Positions 53,635-63,017 of a DNA stretch of 64,000 nucleotides are shown here, one piece after another. The notes beneath the pieces are model-generated. The model worked only from the letters and a program-made list of their open reading frames with translations, made no database searches and had not been told where the DNA came from. Origin of the DNA: Salinimonas chungwhensis DSM 16280 (GTDB lineage: Bacteria; Pseudomonadota; Gammaproteobacteria; Enterobacterales; Alteromonadaceae); assembly GCF_000378185.1 (NCBI RefSeq), contig NZ_KB899383.1, positions 1-64,000 on the forward strand, in the 5' to 3' direction. Both the position numbers and the translations under genes were made by a program. Each line of letters starts with the position of its first letter. The stretch's first letter is position 1.

Positions 53635-55134
53635 TTACAAGCCTTGCTTAAGCATATAATAAGCGGCATTGTTGCGTAGCTCTGACTTAAAGTGGCGAAT
53701 CGATGTATCGTCATCAATGATGACAGTCTCAACACCGGCCATCTCCGCAAAGTCGACCATCATGTCAGTAGTTACGGCCTGGCTGTAGGAAGTATGATGG
53801 GCGCCACCAGCATGGATCCATGCCGCCGCAGCCACAGAAAGATTTGGCTTAGGTTCCCACAGCGCTGAGGCAACGGGCAGATGCGGCAGATCTGCAGGAG
53901 GTGCCACGGTGTCGACCTCATTAATCAGCATCCGGAAACGATTACCCATATCAATTGGCGACACGTTGATTGCCGGGCCAGGTGCGGCAGTAAACAGCAA
54001 GCGGCCAACGTCACAGTTCACCCCGATTGTATGATTGTGAACTTCCAGCGTTGGCTTAGAGGCTGCGATACTCGGGCAAACCTCGAGCATGTGTGCGCCT
54101 AAAACCTGATCACGCTCGCCAAGGTTATAGGTGTAATCTTCCATAAATGAGCAGCCGCCTTTGCGACCTTCACCCATGACTTTCATTACACGCACCAGGG
54201 CGGAGGTTTTCCAGTCGCCTTCGGCACCATAGCCGTAGCCTTTAGCCATCAAACGCTGCGTGGCCAAACCCGGTAACCCGCTAAGGCCTGCCAAATTTTC
54301 AAAGCAGTTGGTAAATGCTTTGAAGTTGCCGTCATCTAAAAAGCGTTGCATGCCAAGCTCAAGACGTGCCTCGTTTTCAAGCATCGCTTTATTGTGGCTG
54401 TCCTGCCAGGTTGCGTCGCTGATAATGTAATCATTGTGATAGGCATCAAGCTGTGCAGCAACATCTGCATCGGACACCGAGTCAACACGCTCAGCTAACT
54501 CAGCTGTACCAAACGCATGCACTTCATAACCAAACTGGATTTGCGCTGCAACCTTATCGCCTTCCGTCACAGCTACTTGACGCATATTATCGCCGAAACG
54601 CGCCACTTTAAGGTTCTGACTTTCGTTCCAGCCAATCGCTGCACGACACCAGTCATCAATTTGCGCCTGAACATCCGCACGCTCCCAATGGCCTACAACC
54701 ACTTTACGTTCTTTGCGCATGCGCGTGCCGATAAAACCAAATTCACGATCGCCATGAGCACTTTGATGCGTGTTCATGTAGTTCATGTTGATTGAGTCCC
54801 ATGGCAACGCTGCATTAAATTGCGTATGCAAATGCATCCATGGTTTATTCAGCTCATTAAGTCCTGCAATCCACATCTTAGCTGGCGAGAATGTGTGCAT
54901 CCATAAAATCAAACCAACACAATTGGCATCGTTGTTTGCCTGACGGCAAACATTATGAATTTCATCGGCTGATTTAACAATTGGCTTAAAAACAATCTCG
55001 GCGGGCAGTTTGCCGGCGCTGTTAAGACCTTTAACAATACCTTCGCTGTCCTGGGCAACATTCTCAAGCACCTTAGGACCATAAAGATGTTGTGAGCCTG
55101 TGACAAACCAAACTTCTTTCGTCATCGTGGTCAT
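53635..55134 (-). CDS. araA: L-arabinose isomerase
   Basis: 499 residues, closely matching E. coli Ara[20 protein letters not shown] at the N-terminus, [81 protein letters not shown] and the manganese-site His residues including [10 protein letters not shown]. It converts L-arabinose to L-ribulose in the cytoplasm. GAGGA precedes the ATG at 55134. Third gene of araB-araD-araA. Confidence 0.97.
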   Translation of the reverse strand: MTTMTKEVWFVTGSQHLYGPKVLENVAQDSEGIVKGLNSAGKLPAEIVFKPIVKSADEIHNVCRQANNDANCVGLILWMHTFSPAKMWIAGLNELNKPWMHLHTQFNAALPWDSINMNYMNTHQSAHGDREFGFIGTRMRKERKVVVGHWERADVQAQIDDWCRAAIGWNESQNLKVARFGDNMRQVAVTEGDKVAAQIQFGYEVHAFGTAELAERVDSVSDADVAAQLDAYHNDYIISDATWQDSHNKAMLENEARLELGMQRFLDDGNFKAFTNCFENLAGLSGLPGLATQRLMAKGYGYGAEGDWKTSALVRVMKVMGEGRKGGCSFMEDYTYNLGERDQVLGAHMLEVCPSIAASKPTLEVHNHTIGVNCDVGRLLFTAAPGPAINVSPIDMGNRFRMLINEVDTVAPPADLPHLPVASALWEPKPNLSVAAAAWIHAGGAHHTSYSQAVTTDMMVDFAEMAGVETVIIDDDTSIRHFKSELRNNAAYYMLKQGL

Positions 55135-55163
55135 AAATAATTCCTCTTAGTTCTGCACGGTGC

Positions 55164-55856
55164 TTAGCTTTGCCCGTAGTAGGCATTTTTACCGTGTTTG
55201 CGTAAATAATGTTTGTCCATGACAGCCTGCTTTAGCGGGGCTGCTTGTGGATCTAACGTTCTGGTTAGATACGCCATCCGGGCAATTTCTTCTAGTAGCG
55301 CTGCGTGATAAACGGACTGAGCAGCATCTTTTCCCCACGTAAATGGCGCATGACCCGCCACGATAACCATTGGCGCTGCGTTAGGGTCTCGCTCAGCATA
55401 GGCATCTGTAATCTGTACACCGGTTTCTTCTTCGTAATCACCGTTAACCTGATCATCGGTTAAATCCCGGGTGCAGGTAATGTCACCGTGTACATAATCA
55501 GCATGTGTTGTGCCAAGACACGGGATACTCTGGCGTGCTTGCGCCCACGCAGTGGCATAGGTACTGTGGGTGTGGGTCACACCACCAATGCTGTCAAATG
55601 CGCGATAAAGGTGAGTATGCGTTTTGGTATCCGATGAGGGGCGCATTTCGCCTTCGACAATGGTATTTTCAAGATCTACCACAACAATGTCGTCGACCTT
55701 CATATCCTCGTACGCTACGCCACTGGGCTTAATTGCAACCACGCCCTTGTCTCTGTCGATTTGCGACACATTACCAAAGGTGTAAATCACCAGATTACGA
55801 CGCTGAAGCTCCATATTGGCTTCAAATACTTCTCGCTTTAATTCCTTGTAGCTCAT
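55164..55856 (-). CDS. araD: L-ribulose-5-phosphate 4-epimerase
   Basis: 230 residues of the class II aldolase/epimerase fold: NLVIYTFGNVSQIDR, IKPSGVAYEDM, SDTKTHTHLYRAF, zinc-binding GGVTHTHSTYATAWAQ and VAGHAPFTWGKDAAQSVYHA. It turns L-ribulose-5-phosphate into D-xylulose-5-phosphate, the entry to the pentose phosphate pathway. Its ATG overlaps the araB stop (ATGA) with GGAGG upstream, so it is coupled to araB. Confidence 0.97.
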   Translation of the reverse strand: MSYKELKREVFEANMELQRRNLVIYTFGNVSQIDRDKGVVAIKPSGVAYEDMKVDDIVVVDLENTIVEGEMRPSSDTKTHTHLYRAFDSIGGVTHTHSTYATAWAQARQSIPCLGTTHADYVHGDITCTRDLTDDQVNGDYEEETGVQITDAYAERDPNAAPMVIVAGHAPFTWGKDAAQSVYHAALLEEIARMAYLTRTLDPQAAPLKQAVMDKHYLRKHGKNAYYGQS

Positions 55857-57511
55857 GGGTTTCCTCCATCTACAAATGCACCAAGCGTTTTGTATTTTTG
55901 ATACAGCACATCGTACGTCGATGCGCGCTCAGCATCAGGTAAATATTGCTTACACACTGGGGAAGCCATCACCGTCTGCGCAGCTTCAACTGTATCGAAT
56001 TCGCCAGCAGCTACTGCCGCCATAATAGCAGCGCCCAGTGCGCAGCTTTGTTCACTCTCCAGTACGTCAATCGGGCAATTCCAAACGTCTGCACAGGTTT
56101 GCATGACATAATCAGACTTTTTAGAAATACCGCCGATAGTGACCACCGAGTTGATAGGAACACCTTCATCTTCAAATCGCTCAGTTATGGCACGCGCACC
56201 GAAGGCAGTCGCCTCTACCAACGCTTTGAAAAGTTGCGGCGCATCAGTTCCCATTTTGATACCAGCCATTGCCATCGCAACACTTTGGTCGGCATCCGGT
56301 GTACGCCGGCCGTTGACCCAGTCAAGCGCCACCGCGTCGGATTCTTTAACCGGTAGCAATGAGGCTGCATCAGATAAGCGTACCAAGGCACTTTCTTCAA
56401 TTTTTTCAACCAGTTCGCGCTGACCTGATTCGGTTAATTCGCTAAGTAACTGACGGGTGGGCCAGAGCACCACGTTTTTAAACCAGGCATAAAGGTCACC
56501 AAATGCAGATTGACCGGCCTCTAGACCAATCATTCCAGGCACCACTGACCCATCAACCTGACCACATATTCCTTTAACGCAGGTATCGCCTAATTGTGAC
56601 TGAGAAGTCACCGTAATATCACAGGTTGATGTACCCATAACTTTGGTAAGCACACCCTGACGAACGTTGGCAGCAACCGCCCCCATATGACAATCAAAAG
56701 CGCCATACCCAATTGCGATACCCTCAGGCAGCCCCAATTTTTCAGCCCATTCGCCGGTCAGGTCACCTGCTTTTTCATGACTTGAATACGTATTAGGATT
56801 GATATGCTCGACTAATCCATCCAGCAGTGGATCAATTTGTGTGAAGAATTCGTTAGGCGGAAAGCCGCCCCATTGCTCATTCCACATCATCTTATGGCCT
56901 GTAGCACAGCGACCAAAGGTAAGCTCGGATGGATGTGTTTTGCCGCACATCAATGCTGTCATCCAGTCACAATGTTCAACCCACGCATGCGTCGCTGCTT
57001 TGACTGCTGCATCATTACGAAAGATATGCAGTGCTTTGGCCCAGTACCACTCGGATGAATAGATCCCGCCCATATAGGCCAGGTAATTAACATCATTATT
57101 GGTTGCCGCCTGGGTAATTTCATTTGCTTCGTGAAGTGCTGTATGGTCTTTCCACAATACAAACATTGCATTGGGGTTTTCAGCAAACTCTGCAGTCAAT
57201 GCCAGGGGCGTTCCCTGGTCATTTATGGCTACCGGCGTTGAGCCAGTAGTATCAAAGCTCATGCCGATGACATTTTCAGCGGTGCCGGCAGGAACTTTTT
57301 CCCACAGCCCCCTGACAACGGCAATTAAACTATCAATATAATCCTGCGGATGCTGACGATACTGATCATTAGAAGGCTCACAGAAGCGGCCTTCTGTCCA
57401 GCGAGGATAATTTATTTGATGACTGGCGAGTTCGGCGCCCGTGCTTACGTCTACCAGAAGAGCACGTACCGAGTCCGAACCATAATCCAATCCCAGCGTG
57501 TAGCGAGACAT
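55853..57511 (-). CDS. araB: L-ribulokinase
   Basis: 552-residue FGGY-family kinase: TLGLDYGSDSVRALLVD (phosphate-binding loop), MSFDTTGSTPVAI, YLAYMGGIYSSEWYWAKALHIF, FDCHMGAV, MGTSTCDI and VVTIGGISKKSDYVMQ. It phosphorylates L-ribulose at C5. The frame is open from 57658, but MSRYTLGLDYGSD at 57511, with AAGGG before it, is the family start. First gene of araBDA. A regulon motif lies in the divergent region shared with tal. The gene order B-D-A is common in marine gammaproteobacteria; E. coli has B-A-D. Confidence 0.96.
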   Translation of the reverse strand: MSRYTLGLDYGSDSVRALLVDVSTGAELASHQINYPRWTEGRFCEPSNDQYRQHPQDYIDSLIAVVRGLWEKVPAGTAENVIGMSFDTTGSTPVAINDQGTPLALTAEFAENPNAMFVLWKDHTALHEANEITQAATNNDVNYLAYMGGIYSSEWYWAKALHIFRNDAAVKAATHAWVEHCDWMTALMCGKTHPSELTFGRCATGHKMMWNEQWGGFPPNEFFTQIDPLLDGLVEHINPNTYSSHEKAGDLTGEWAEKLGLPEGIAIGYGAFDCHMGAVAANVRQGVLTKVMGTSTCDITVTSQSQLGDTCVKGICGQVDGSVVPGMIGLEAGQSAFGDLYAWFKNVVLWPTRQLLSELTESGQRELVEKIEESALVRLSDAASLLPVKESDAVALDWVNGRRTPDADQSVAMAMAGIKMGTDAPQLFKALVEATAFGARAITERFEDEGVPINSVVTIGGISKKSDYVMQTCADVWNCPIDVLESEQSCALGAAIMAAVAAGEFDTVEAAQTVMASPVCKQYLPDAERASTYDVLYQKYKTLGAFVDGGNP

Positions 57512-57558
57512 AGAGACCCTTTTCGATAAACTGTTAACAAAAATAGTTACAACATTTA

Positions 57559-57571
57559 TTTGTATGATAAT
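57559..57571 (-). promoter_or_regulatory. arabinose-regulon motif between araB and tal
   Basis: TTTGTATGATAAT; 10 of 13 matches to the consensus. It lies 48 bp upstream of araB and 165 bp upstream of divergent tal, so it may control both. Confidence 0.42.
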
Positions 57572-57736
57572 ATCAACAATACCGAATTGTAAAGGTAATA
57601 TAAAAAGATTATTAACAGGATGGTCTATCCAGCTCGACATGAACTGAGAAAAACCCACCTTCAGTTCGGCTCCTCGGCTGTTATCTGTAGATAAAAGTCA
57701 GCGTTTAACCTGAGTAAATTATTTTGTGGAATGCGT

Positions 57737-58690
57737 ATGCCTACTCAATTAGATCAACTTAAAACAATGACCACAGTGGTTGCTGATACGGGAGACTTTA
57801 ATGCTATAGAGCGTTATCAGCCCCAGGACGCCACCACTAATCCATCCCTGCTACTTAAAGCAATGCAGTCTGATACATTCCGCCCTTTAGGCATCGATGC
57901 AATAAACTGGGCAAAGTCACAGACAAATACTCAGCATGCTATCGCCCTGGCGGCAGACAAACTTTCTGTATTAATCGGCTGCAAGCTGATGGGACAAGTG
58001 CCCGGTCTGGTCTCTACAGAAGTCGATGCACGCCTTTCTTTTGACACGATGGCGACGTTAGAAAAAGCCCTTTCCCTGATTGCCATGTATGAAGACGCGG
58101 GCGTTGACAGCTCCCGGGTCCTGATAAAAATCGCCGCGACCTGGGAAGGTATTCAGGCTGCTCATATTCTTGAATCCAAAGGCATTCACTGCAACGTCAC
58201 ATTATTGTTCTCTTTTGCTCAGGCCAGAGCCTGCGCAGAAGCGGGGGTCTACTTAATCTCACCTTTTGTCGGGCGCATACTGGACTGGTATAAGGCAAAT
58301 GAGCCAGAAGGCGATTATACCGGCGCGAATGATCCCGGCGTCATGTCAGTAAAAGCAATATACAACTACTTTAAGAAACATGACTTTTCGACCATTGTTA
58401 TGGGCGCAAGTTTTAGAAATATCAGCGAAATTCAGGAGCTGGCAGGCTGTGACAGGCTGACCATCAGCCCTGTTCTGCTGGAAGAACTGGCTCAGTCCGA
58501 GGCACCGCTGGAACAAAAATTATCGGATTCGGCCAGTGTTTCAGCCAGAGAACCCGTGTTGGATGAACAAACATTCCGGTGGCAGATGAACCAGAATAAA
58601 ATGGCCAGCGACAAACTCGCTGAAGGTATCCGACAGTTTGCTATTGATCAGGAAAAACTGGAAAGCCTGCTTAAAAAATTGAGTGGCTAA
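57737..58690 (+). CDS. tal: transaldolase
   Basis: 317 residues, the same length as E. coli Tal[57 protein letters not shown] with the Schiff-base Lys, [33 protein letters not shown] and [15 protein letters not shown]. It exchanges three-carbon units in the non-oxidative pentose phosphate pathway. The ATG at 57737, with GTGGA 8 nt upstream, was chosen over 57731. With tkt next to it, it channels xylulose-5-phosphate from arabinose to glycolysis. This may be a pathway-dedicated copy, since most genomes carry another. Confidence 0.96.
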   Translation: MPTQLDQLKTMTTVVADTGDFNAIERYQPQDATTNPSLLLKAMQSDTFRPLGIDAINWAKSQTNTQHAIALAADKLSVLIGCKLMGQVPGLVSTEVDARLSFDTMATLEKALSLIAMYEDAGVDSSRVLIKIAATWEGIQAAHILESKGIHCNVTLLFSFAQARACAEAGVYLISPFVGRILDWYKANEPEGDYTGANDPGVMSVKAIYNYFKKHDFSTIVMGASFRNISEIQELAGCDRLTISPVLLEELAQSEAPLEQKLSDSASVSAREPVLDEQTFRWQMNQNKMASDKLAEGIRQFAIDQEKLESLLKKLSG

Positions 58691-58708
58691 AGGCGAAAAT
58701 ATCAGATT

Positions 58709-58754
58709 GCCAGAAACAACAAAGCCGGCAAAAGCCGGCTTTGTTGTTTCTGGC
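58709..58754. terminator. bidirectional terminator between tal and tkt
   Basis: A perfect 21-bp stem (58709-58729 with 58734-58754) around an AAAA loop. It includes AAAGCCGGC/GCCGGCTTT and A/T-rich shoulders that provide T runs on both strands. It lies between two convergent genes, 18 bp after the tal stop and 14 bp before the end of tkt. Confidence 0.9.
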
Positions 58755-58768
58755 GGAATGTCATTTTA

Positions 58769-60760
58769 TTACTTTAACAGAGCTTTTGCTTTTTTGACCA
58801 CATTGTCTGTGGTAAAGCCGAAGTGCTCCATTAAGACGGCACCGGGTGCTGACTCGCCAAATGTAGTCATCCCCAGGATATCGCCTTCACTACCCACATA
58901 TTTGTACCAAAAATCAGTGTGCGCAGCTTCAACGGCTAGCTTAGGTACACCCGCTGGAAGTACAGATTTTTTATACGCCTCGTCCTGCTGATCGAAGTAA
59001 GAAGTAGAAGGCATTGATACAACACGTACTGCTATACCCTCTTTTTCCAGTGCATCAGCGGCATCAACTATCAGGTTAACTTCCGAACCGGTGGCGATTA
59101 GTATGACCTGCGGGTTATCGCTGTCTTTTAGTATGTATCCACCTTTGGCAATGTCACGAACCTGGGTTTCGTTGCGTGAAATTGCTTTCGTTCCCTGGCG
59201 GGTAAACACCAGTGCGCTCGGGCCACTTTTGCTCAGAGCCTGACGCCATGCCTGGGCTGTTTCCGTCGCATCACAAGGGCGCCAGGTGGATAAATTGGGC
59301 GTCATGCGCAGATTAGCCAATTGCTCGACAGGCTGATGTGTGGGTCCATCCTCACCCTGCCCGATTGAATCGTGGGTGTACACAAAGATATCTTTTGCAT
59401 TCATCAGTGATGCCATGCGCACAGCGTTCCGGGCATATTCCATGAACATCAGGAACGTGGCACCGTAGGGAACAAACCCACCATGCAGCGCAATACCATT
59501 CATGATGGCACTCATCCCAAACTCACGTACTCCGTAGTAGATATAATTACCGGCAGGATCGTCCTGTAACCCTTTCGCATCCGGCCACAATGTCAGGTTC
59601 GACCCGGCCAGGTCGGCTGAACCGCCTAATAGCTCGGGTAGCTCGCCGGCAAAAAACTCAATGGTATTTTGGGAGGCTTTACGCGTGGCAATATCTGCCA
59701 TGTCATTTTGACAAGACTGTACAAAGGCATCAGATTTTTGCTCAAAGTCGTCAGGTAGCTTGCGGTCGATTACGCGACGCTGAAATTCTTTAGCTTGTTC
59801 CGGGTAAGCATCCTGATAGCGTGAAAATAAGCTGTTCCAACTTTCTTCTTTCTCTTTACCCGCGGCTTTGGCATCCCACTGCTCATAGACATCATCGGGG
59901 ATCGCAAATGCTTCGTCTTTCCAGTTCAGAAATTCACGCATCTGTCTGATTTCATCAGCACCTAACGGTGCACCGTGACAGGAGTGACTCCCCGATTTAG
60001 TAGGAGAACCAAAACCAATGACAGTTTTACAGCTGATCAGTGTCGGTTTGTCAGACTGAGATTTTGCTTGTTCAATTGCCGTGGCAATTGCCTGGCTGTC
60101 ATGGCCATCCACATTGTGAATGACGTGCCATCCGTAAGATTCAAATCGTTTAGCGGTATCGTCGGTAAACCAGCCTTCCACCTCACCATCTATAGAGATG
60201 CCGTTATCGTCATAAAACGCGATAAGCTTACCCAGCCCCAGTGTGCCTGCCAGTGAGCAACATTCATGGGAAATACCTTCCATCAGACACCCATCTCCAA
60301 GGAAGCAGTAGGTGTAATGATCGACTAGCGAAAAGTCCGGTTTATTGAACTGCGCCGCCAGTGTTTTCTCAGCAATGGCCATGCCTACTGCGTTGGCCAC
60401 ACCTGCACCTAACGGCCCGGTCGTAGTCTCTACCCCCGGTGTGTAGCCATACTCTGGATGGCCAGGTGTTTTTGAGTGCAGTTGACGAAAATTACTCAAC
60501 TCTTCAATGGGTAAGTCGTAACCAGATAAGTGCAACAGCGCATACTGGAGCATTGAGCCATGGCCGTTGGAAAGTACGAAACGGTCTCGGTTTGGCCATT
60601 CAGGATTGGCCGGATTATGATTCAAATATTGCTGCCATAATACAGCCGCAATGTCAGCCATGCCCATCGGGGCCCCTGGATGCCCGGACTTTGCTTTCTC
60701 TACCGCGTCAGCAGCCAATACGCGAATGGCGGCCGCTGCTTTAGTACCTGTATATTTCAT
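58769..60760 (-). CDS. tkt: transketolase
   Basis: 663 residues: [26 protein letters not shown], thiamine-diphosphate motif [13 protein letters not shown] through the ND-like [29 protein letters not shown], the pyrimidine domain with [20 protein letters not shown] and [20 protein letters not shown], and a C-terminal domain. It transfers two-carbon units between xylulose-5-phosphate and aldose phosphates. The frame is open from 60823, but [10 protein letters not shown] at 60760 is the family start. A strong regulon motif lies 19 bp before it, so this copy is predicted to be arabinose-induced. Confidence 0.96.
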   Translation of the reverse strand: MKYTGTKAAAAIRVLAADAVEKAKSGHPGAPMGMADIAAVLWQQYLNHNPANPEWPNRDRFVLSNGHGSMLQYALLHLSGYDLPIEELSNFRQLHSKTPGHPEYGYTPGVETTTGPLGAGVANAVGMAIAEKTLAAQFNKPDFSLVDHYTYCFLGDGCLMEGISHECCSLAGTLGLGKLIAFYDDNGISIDGEVEGWFTDDTAKRFESYGWHVIHNVDGHDSQAIATAIEQAKSQSDKPTLISCKTVIGFGSPTKSGSHSCHGAPLGADEIRQMREFLNWKDEAFAIPDDVYEQWDAKAAGKEKEESWNSLFSRYQDAYPEQAKEFQRRVIDRKLPDDFEQKSDAFVQSCQNDMADIATRKASQNTIEFFAGELPELLGGSADLAGSNLTLWPDAKGLQDDPAGNYIYYGVREFGMSAIMNGIALHGGFVPYGATFLMFMEYARNAVRMASLMNAKDIFVYTHDSIGQGEDGPTHQPVEQLANLRMTPNLSTWRPCDATETAQAWRQALSKSGPSALVFTRQGTKAISRNETQVRDIAKGGYILKDSDNPQVILIATGSEVNLIVDAADALEKEGIAVRVVSMPSTSYFDQQDEAYKKSVLPAGVPKLAVEAAHTDFWYKYVGSEGDILGMTTFGESAPGAVLMEHFGFTTDNVVKKAKALLK

Positions 60761-60779
60761 GAAGAACCTTATACGTAGT

Positions 60780-60792
60780 ATTGTATTATAAT
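60780..60792 (-). promoter_or_regulatory. arabinose-regulon motif, tkt
   Basis: ATTGTATTATAAT, 12 of 13 matches. In the gene direction ATTATAATACAAT, which holds both TATAAT and TACAAT, 19 bp upstream of the tkt start. Confidence 0.62.
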
Positions 60793-61166
60793 TAATTGGG
60801 CCAGAATTTGGCCGCTTATTCAAGCTTTAAGATCGGAATTTGTAATATTTATGTGAATATTGCAGAAAGCAAAGCCAGCCACGTCGGTAACTCCAGACCT
60901 AAACATACTGATTTATAACTTTAATTTTATCTTAAGCTCGTGTATAAAAACGCACTGTATCAGGGTTTCACAAATCCAGATAACATTAACAATACGCCCT
61001 TTTTATTCTCGCTTTATGGAAGAAGCTTTTTGCCCGCATTTGTTCAGGTCAGGTTAAGCTGTAAGACGGCACGCTATTATCCGGTGACAATACCAGGAAA
61101 GTCTCGGTGTTGTAATTATGCGTTTATACTGTCGAGATATGTCGTCAGGACGGAAACAGGAATCGA
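60793..61166. other. intergenic region between tkt and the exported-protein operon
   Basis: 374 bp with no supported gene. It is the right border of the arabinose locus and must contain the promoter of the operon starting at 61167. No convincing -35/-10 pair was singled out. Confidence 0.45.
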
Positions 61167-61691
61167 ATGATGCAAAGGTTTATCAAACATTCAATAATCC
61201 TCATTCTTTCATTAAGTACTGCTGTGGCGGGTTTGCCTGCCTTTTCCACAGAAGCGGAGCCCATTTATTACAGCGACTGCGCATATATCGAGTTTGAAGA
61301 TATCGACAGTTCGACCATGACCCGCGAAGAACAATTGGCTGCGCTGGATGCAGACTTTGAAGATAGCCTGAACGCCAGCGAAACCTGTATGACCGACGCC
61401 GTTTCCAGCAACGCCGAAAAGCTGGCTAACGCTGGTGGAAATAGTGGTAGTAACGGGCAAGGTAGCAATACCGGTGCTGGCCAGGCAACGCAGACAGCCA
61501 CAGCTTCACAAACCACTCAATCGGCGCAAGACCAGTCCACGACACCACCCTCGCGTGAGCACGTGACAGGTGGAGGTCAACAGGGTAGTTCAGCAGTTTG
61601 TGATGCGGTAAAACAGGGCTATGAATCAGCCACCACGGAAAATGAGAAAAAGCATTTTCAGGAACTTATGACTGAATATGGATGTCGTTAA
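61167..61691 (+). CDS. exported hypothetical protein, Gly/Ser/Gln/Thr-rich
   Basis: 174 residues: a signal peptide (cleavage near PAFS), an acidic N-terminal region with two cysteines, a low-complexity Gly/Ser/Asn/Gln/Thr linker (about 87-140) and a C-terminal segment with two more cysteines (SSAVCDAV, EYGCR). The four cysteines suggest disulfides in the periplasm. I do not recognise the family. It is followed by a lipoprotein and a membrane-anchored repeat protein in the same orientation with short gaps, so it probably starts an operon. Confidence 0.75.
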   Translation: MMQRFIKHSIILILSLSTAVAGLPAFSTEAEPIYYSDCAYIEFEDIDSSTMTREEQLAALDADFEDSLNASETCMTDAVSSNAEKLANAGGNSGSNGQGSNTGAGQATQTATASQTTQSAQDQSTTPPSREHVTGGGQQGSSAVCDAVKQGYESATTENEKKHFQELMTEYGCR

Positions 61692-61712
61692 CTCGTTATG
61701 GGAGACAAATAC

Positions 61713-62996
61713 GTGAAACGCAATGAAACTATCAAGGGACTGACACGCAAAGCAGGCGTTGCAATCATAACCGCGGCTATCGCCCTGGCCGGCTGCCAGA
61801 GTACCCAGACCAATGTTACCAGTGTGGGACCAACGTTGGGCGGTCCGCAAACTGGCAGTGAGCTTGGCAATGCCAAGAAGAGTTACAACTACACCTCTAA
61901 TATTTATTTAGATGTGGCGGTACCGGTATTTGATCCAGGTCTGCCAATGGATGAATATGGCAATATTGATGATGAAGAAGTGGTTGAACAGGATATCTGG
62001 CCCCAGGTACGTCGTTTGGAAGCGAATCGATTTGCCATTAATACCAAAAGAGCCTTGCAGGAGACTAAGGCATTTGGGTCGGTAAATGTGACGCCTGATG
62101 CTAATGCCAGTGCTGACGTTTATATACTCGGTAAAATCAATTATTCGGACACTGAGACTGTAGAAATCGGTGTGCGCATCATGGATGCATCAAACAAGGT
62201 CTGGAGCGAAGAGGAATTTGAATATCGCGTTAGTGAAGGTTTCTACCGTGATGCATTTCGCAAAGATGGTAATCCTTATGCGCCGGTATTCGATCAGATC
62301 GCTGCCCATGTATACGATGTCTTAATGGAAAAATCTGAACGAGAAAAACGGCAGATCGAGCAAATTGCTGATTTACGGTATGCCGCTATGTATTCACCTG
62401 AAGCTTTTGCACCGTTCCTGGAAAAAGAAAAAAGCTGGGGATCTTCTCAGCCCCACTTTGAGCTAACGGGCGCACCCTCCCAGCAAGACCCTATGTATCA
62501 ACGCGTTCAGCGCATACAGGCAAAAGACAATCAGTTTGTCGATTCGCTGCAGGACAGCTACGAGACGTTTTATGCCGAAACACAGGATGTTTATCGCACC
62601 TACCAGAAAGAAACGCTGCCTATCGCAGCAGACATTCGGCGTAAGAAAGAAAAACGTACCCAGGCTCAGGCGCTGGCAGGCATTGGTTTAGTCGCTTCTG
62701 TGCTGTTGGGGAAAAATTCCGGCTCGACGGTTGGTCAGGTAGGAGCAGCGGTTGCAGGGGTTGCAGCGGCGGTCTCGTTGGCAGAGGCCGTAAAAACCAA
62801 TAAAGAACTGCACGCGGTAAGGGACATTCTGGAAGAAAAAGGCGAAAATCTGGATATAAAAATTACCCCTCAGGTGGTTGAGTTCAATGACCAGAATATA
62901 GAACTTACTGGCACCGCGTCAGAGCAACATACACAACTTCGGCAGCGCCTGTACGAAATTTATCAGGTCGAGTCCACGCCTGATCAGCAGTTGTAA
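61713..62996 (+). CDS. outer-membrane-type lipoprotein with C-terminal helical region
   Basis: About 427 residues with a lipobox LAGC. An N-terminal half of mixed alpha/beta appearance (about 40-200; YTSNIYLDVAVPVFDPGLP, LGKINYSDTETVEIGVRIMDASNKVW) recalls secreted lipoproteins that resemble parts of CsgG/TolB-like assemblies, but no firm match is made. A helical stretch, a Gly/Ala-rich hydrophobic segment (about 325-355) and a final charged part follow. The GTG at 61713 has GGGAG 8 nt upstream; an ATG at 61698 without a ribosome site is the alternative. It lies 21 bp from the next gene and is part of an uncharacterised envelope operon. Confidence 0.78.
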   Translation: MKRNETIKGLTRKAGVAIITAAIALAGCQSTQTNVTSVGPTLGGPQTGSELGNAKKSYNYTSNIYLDVAVPVFDPGLPMDEYGNIDDEEVVEQDIWPQVRRLEANRFAINTKRALQETKAFGSVNVTPDANASADVYILGKINYSDTETVEIGVRIMDASNKVWSEEEFEYRVSEGFYRDAFRKDGNPYAPVFDQIAAHVYDVLMEKSEREKRQIEQIADLRYAAMYSPEAFAPFLEKEKSWGSSQPHFELTGAPSQQDPMYQRVQRIQAKDNQFVDSLQDSYETFYAETQDVYRTYQKETLPIAADIRRKKEKRTQAQALAGIGLVASVLLGKNSGSTVGQVGAAVAGVAAAVSLAEAVKTNKELHAVRDILEEKGENLDIKITPQVVEFNDQNIELTGTASEQHTQLRQRLYEIYQVESTPDQQL

Positions 62997-63017
62997 AGCA
63001 ACAGTAAGGACTTTCTT

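Noticed and set aside
60838-60850. Additional arabinose-regulon motif (TTTGTAATATTTA)
   Set aside because: Only eight of thirteen positions match and only one half of the palindrome is kept; the strong site for tkt is at 60780.
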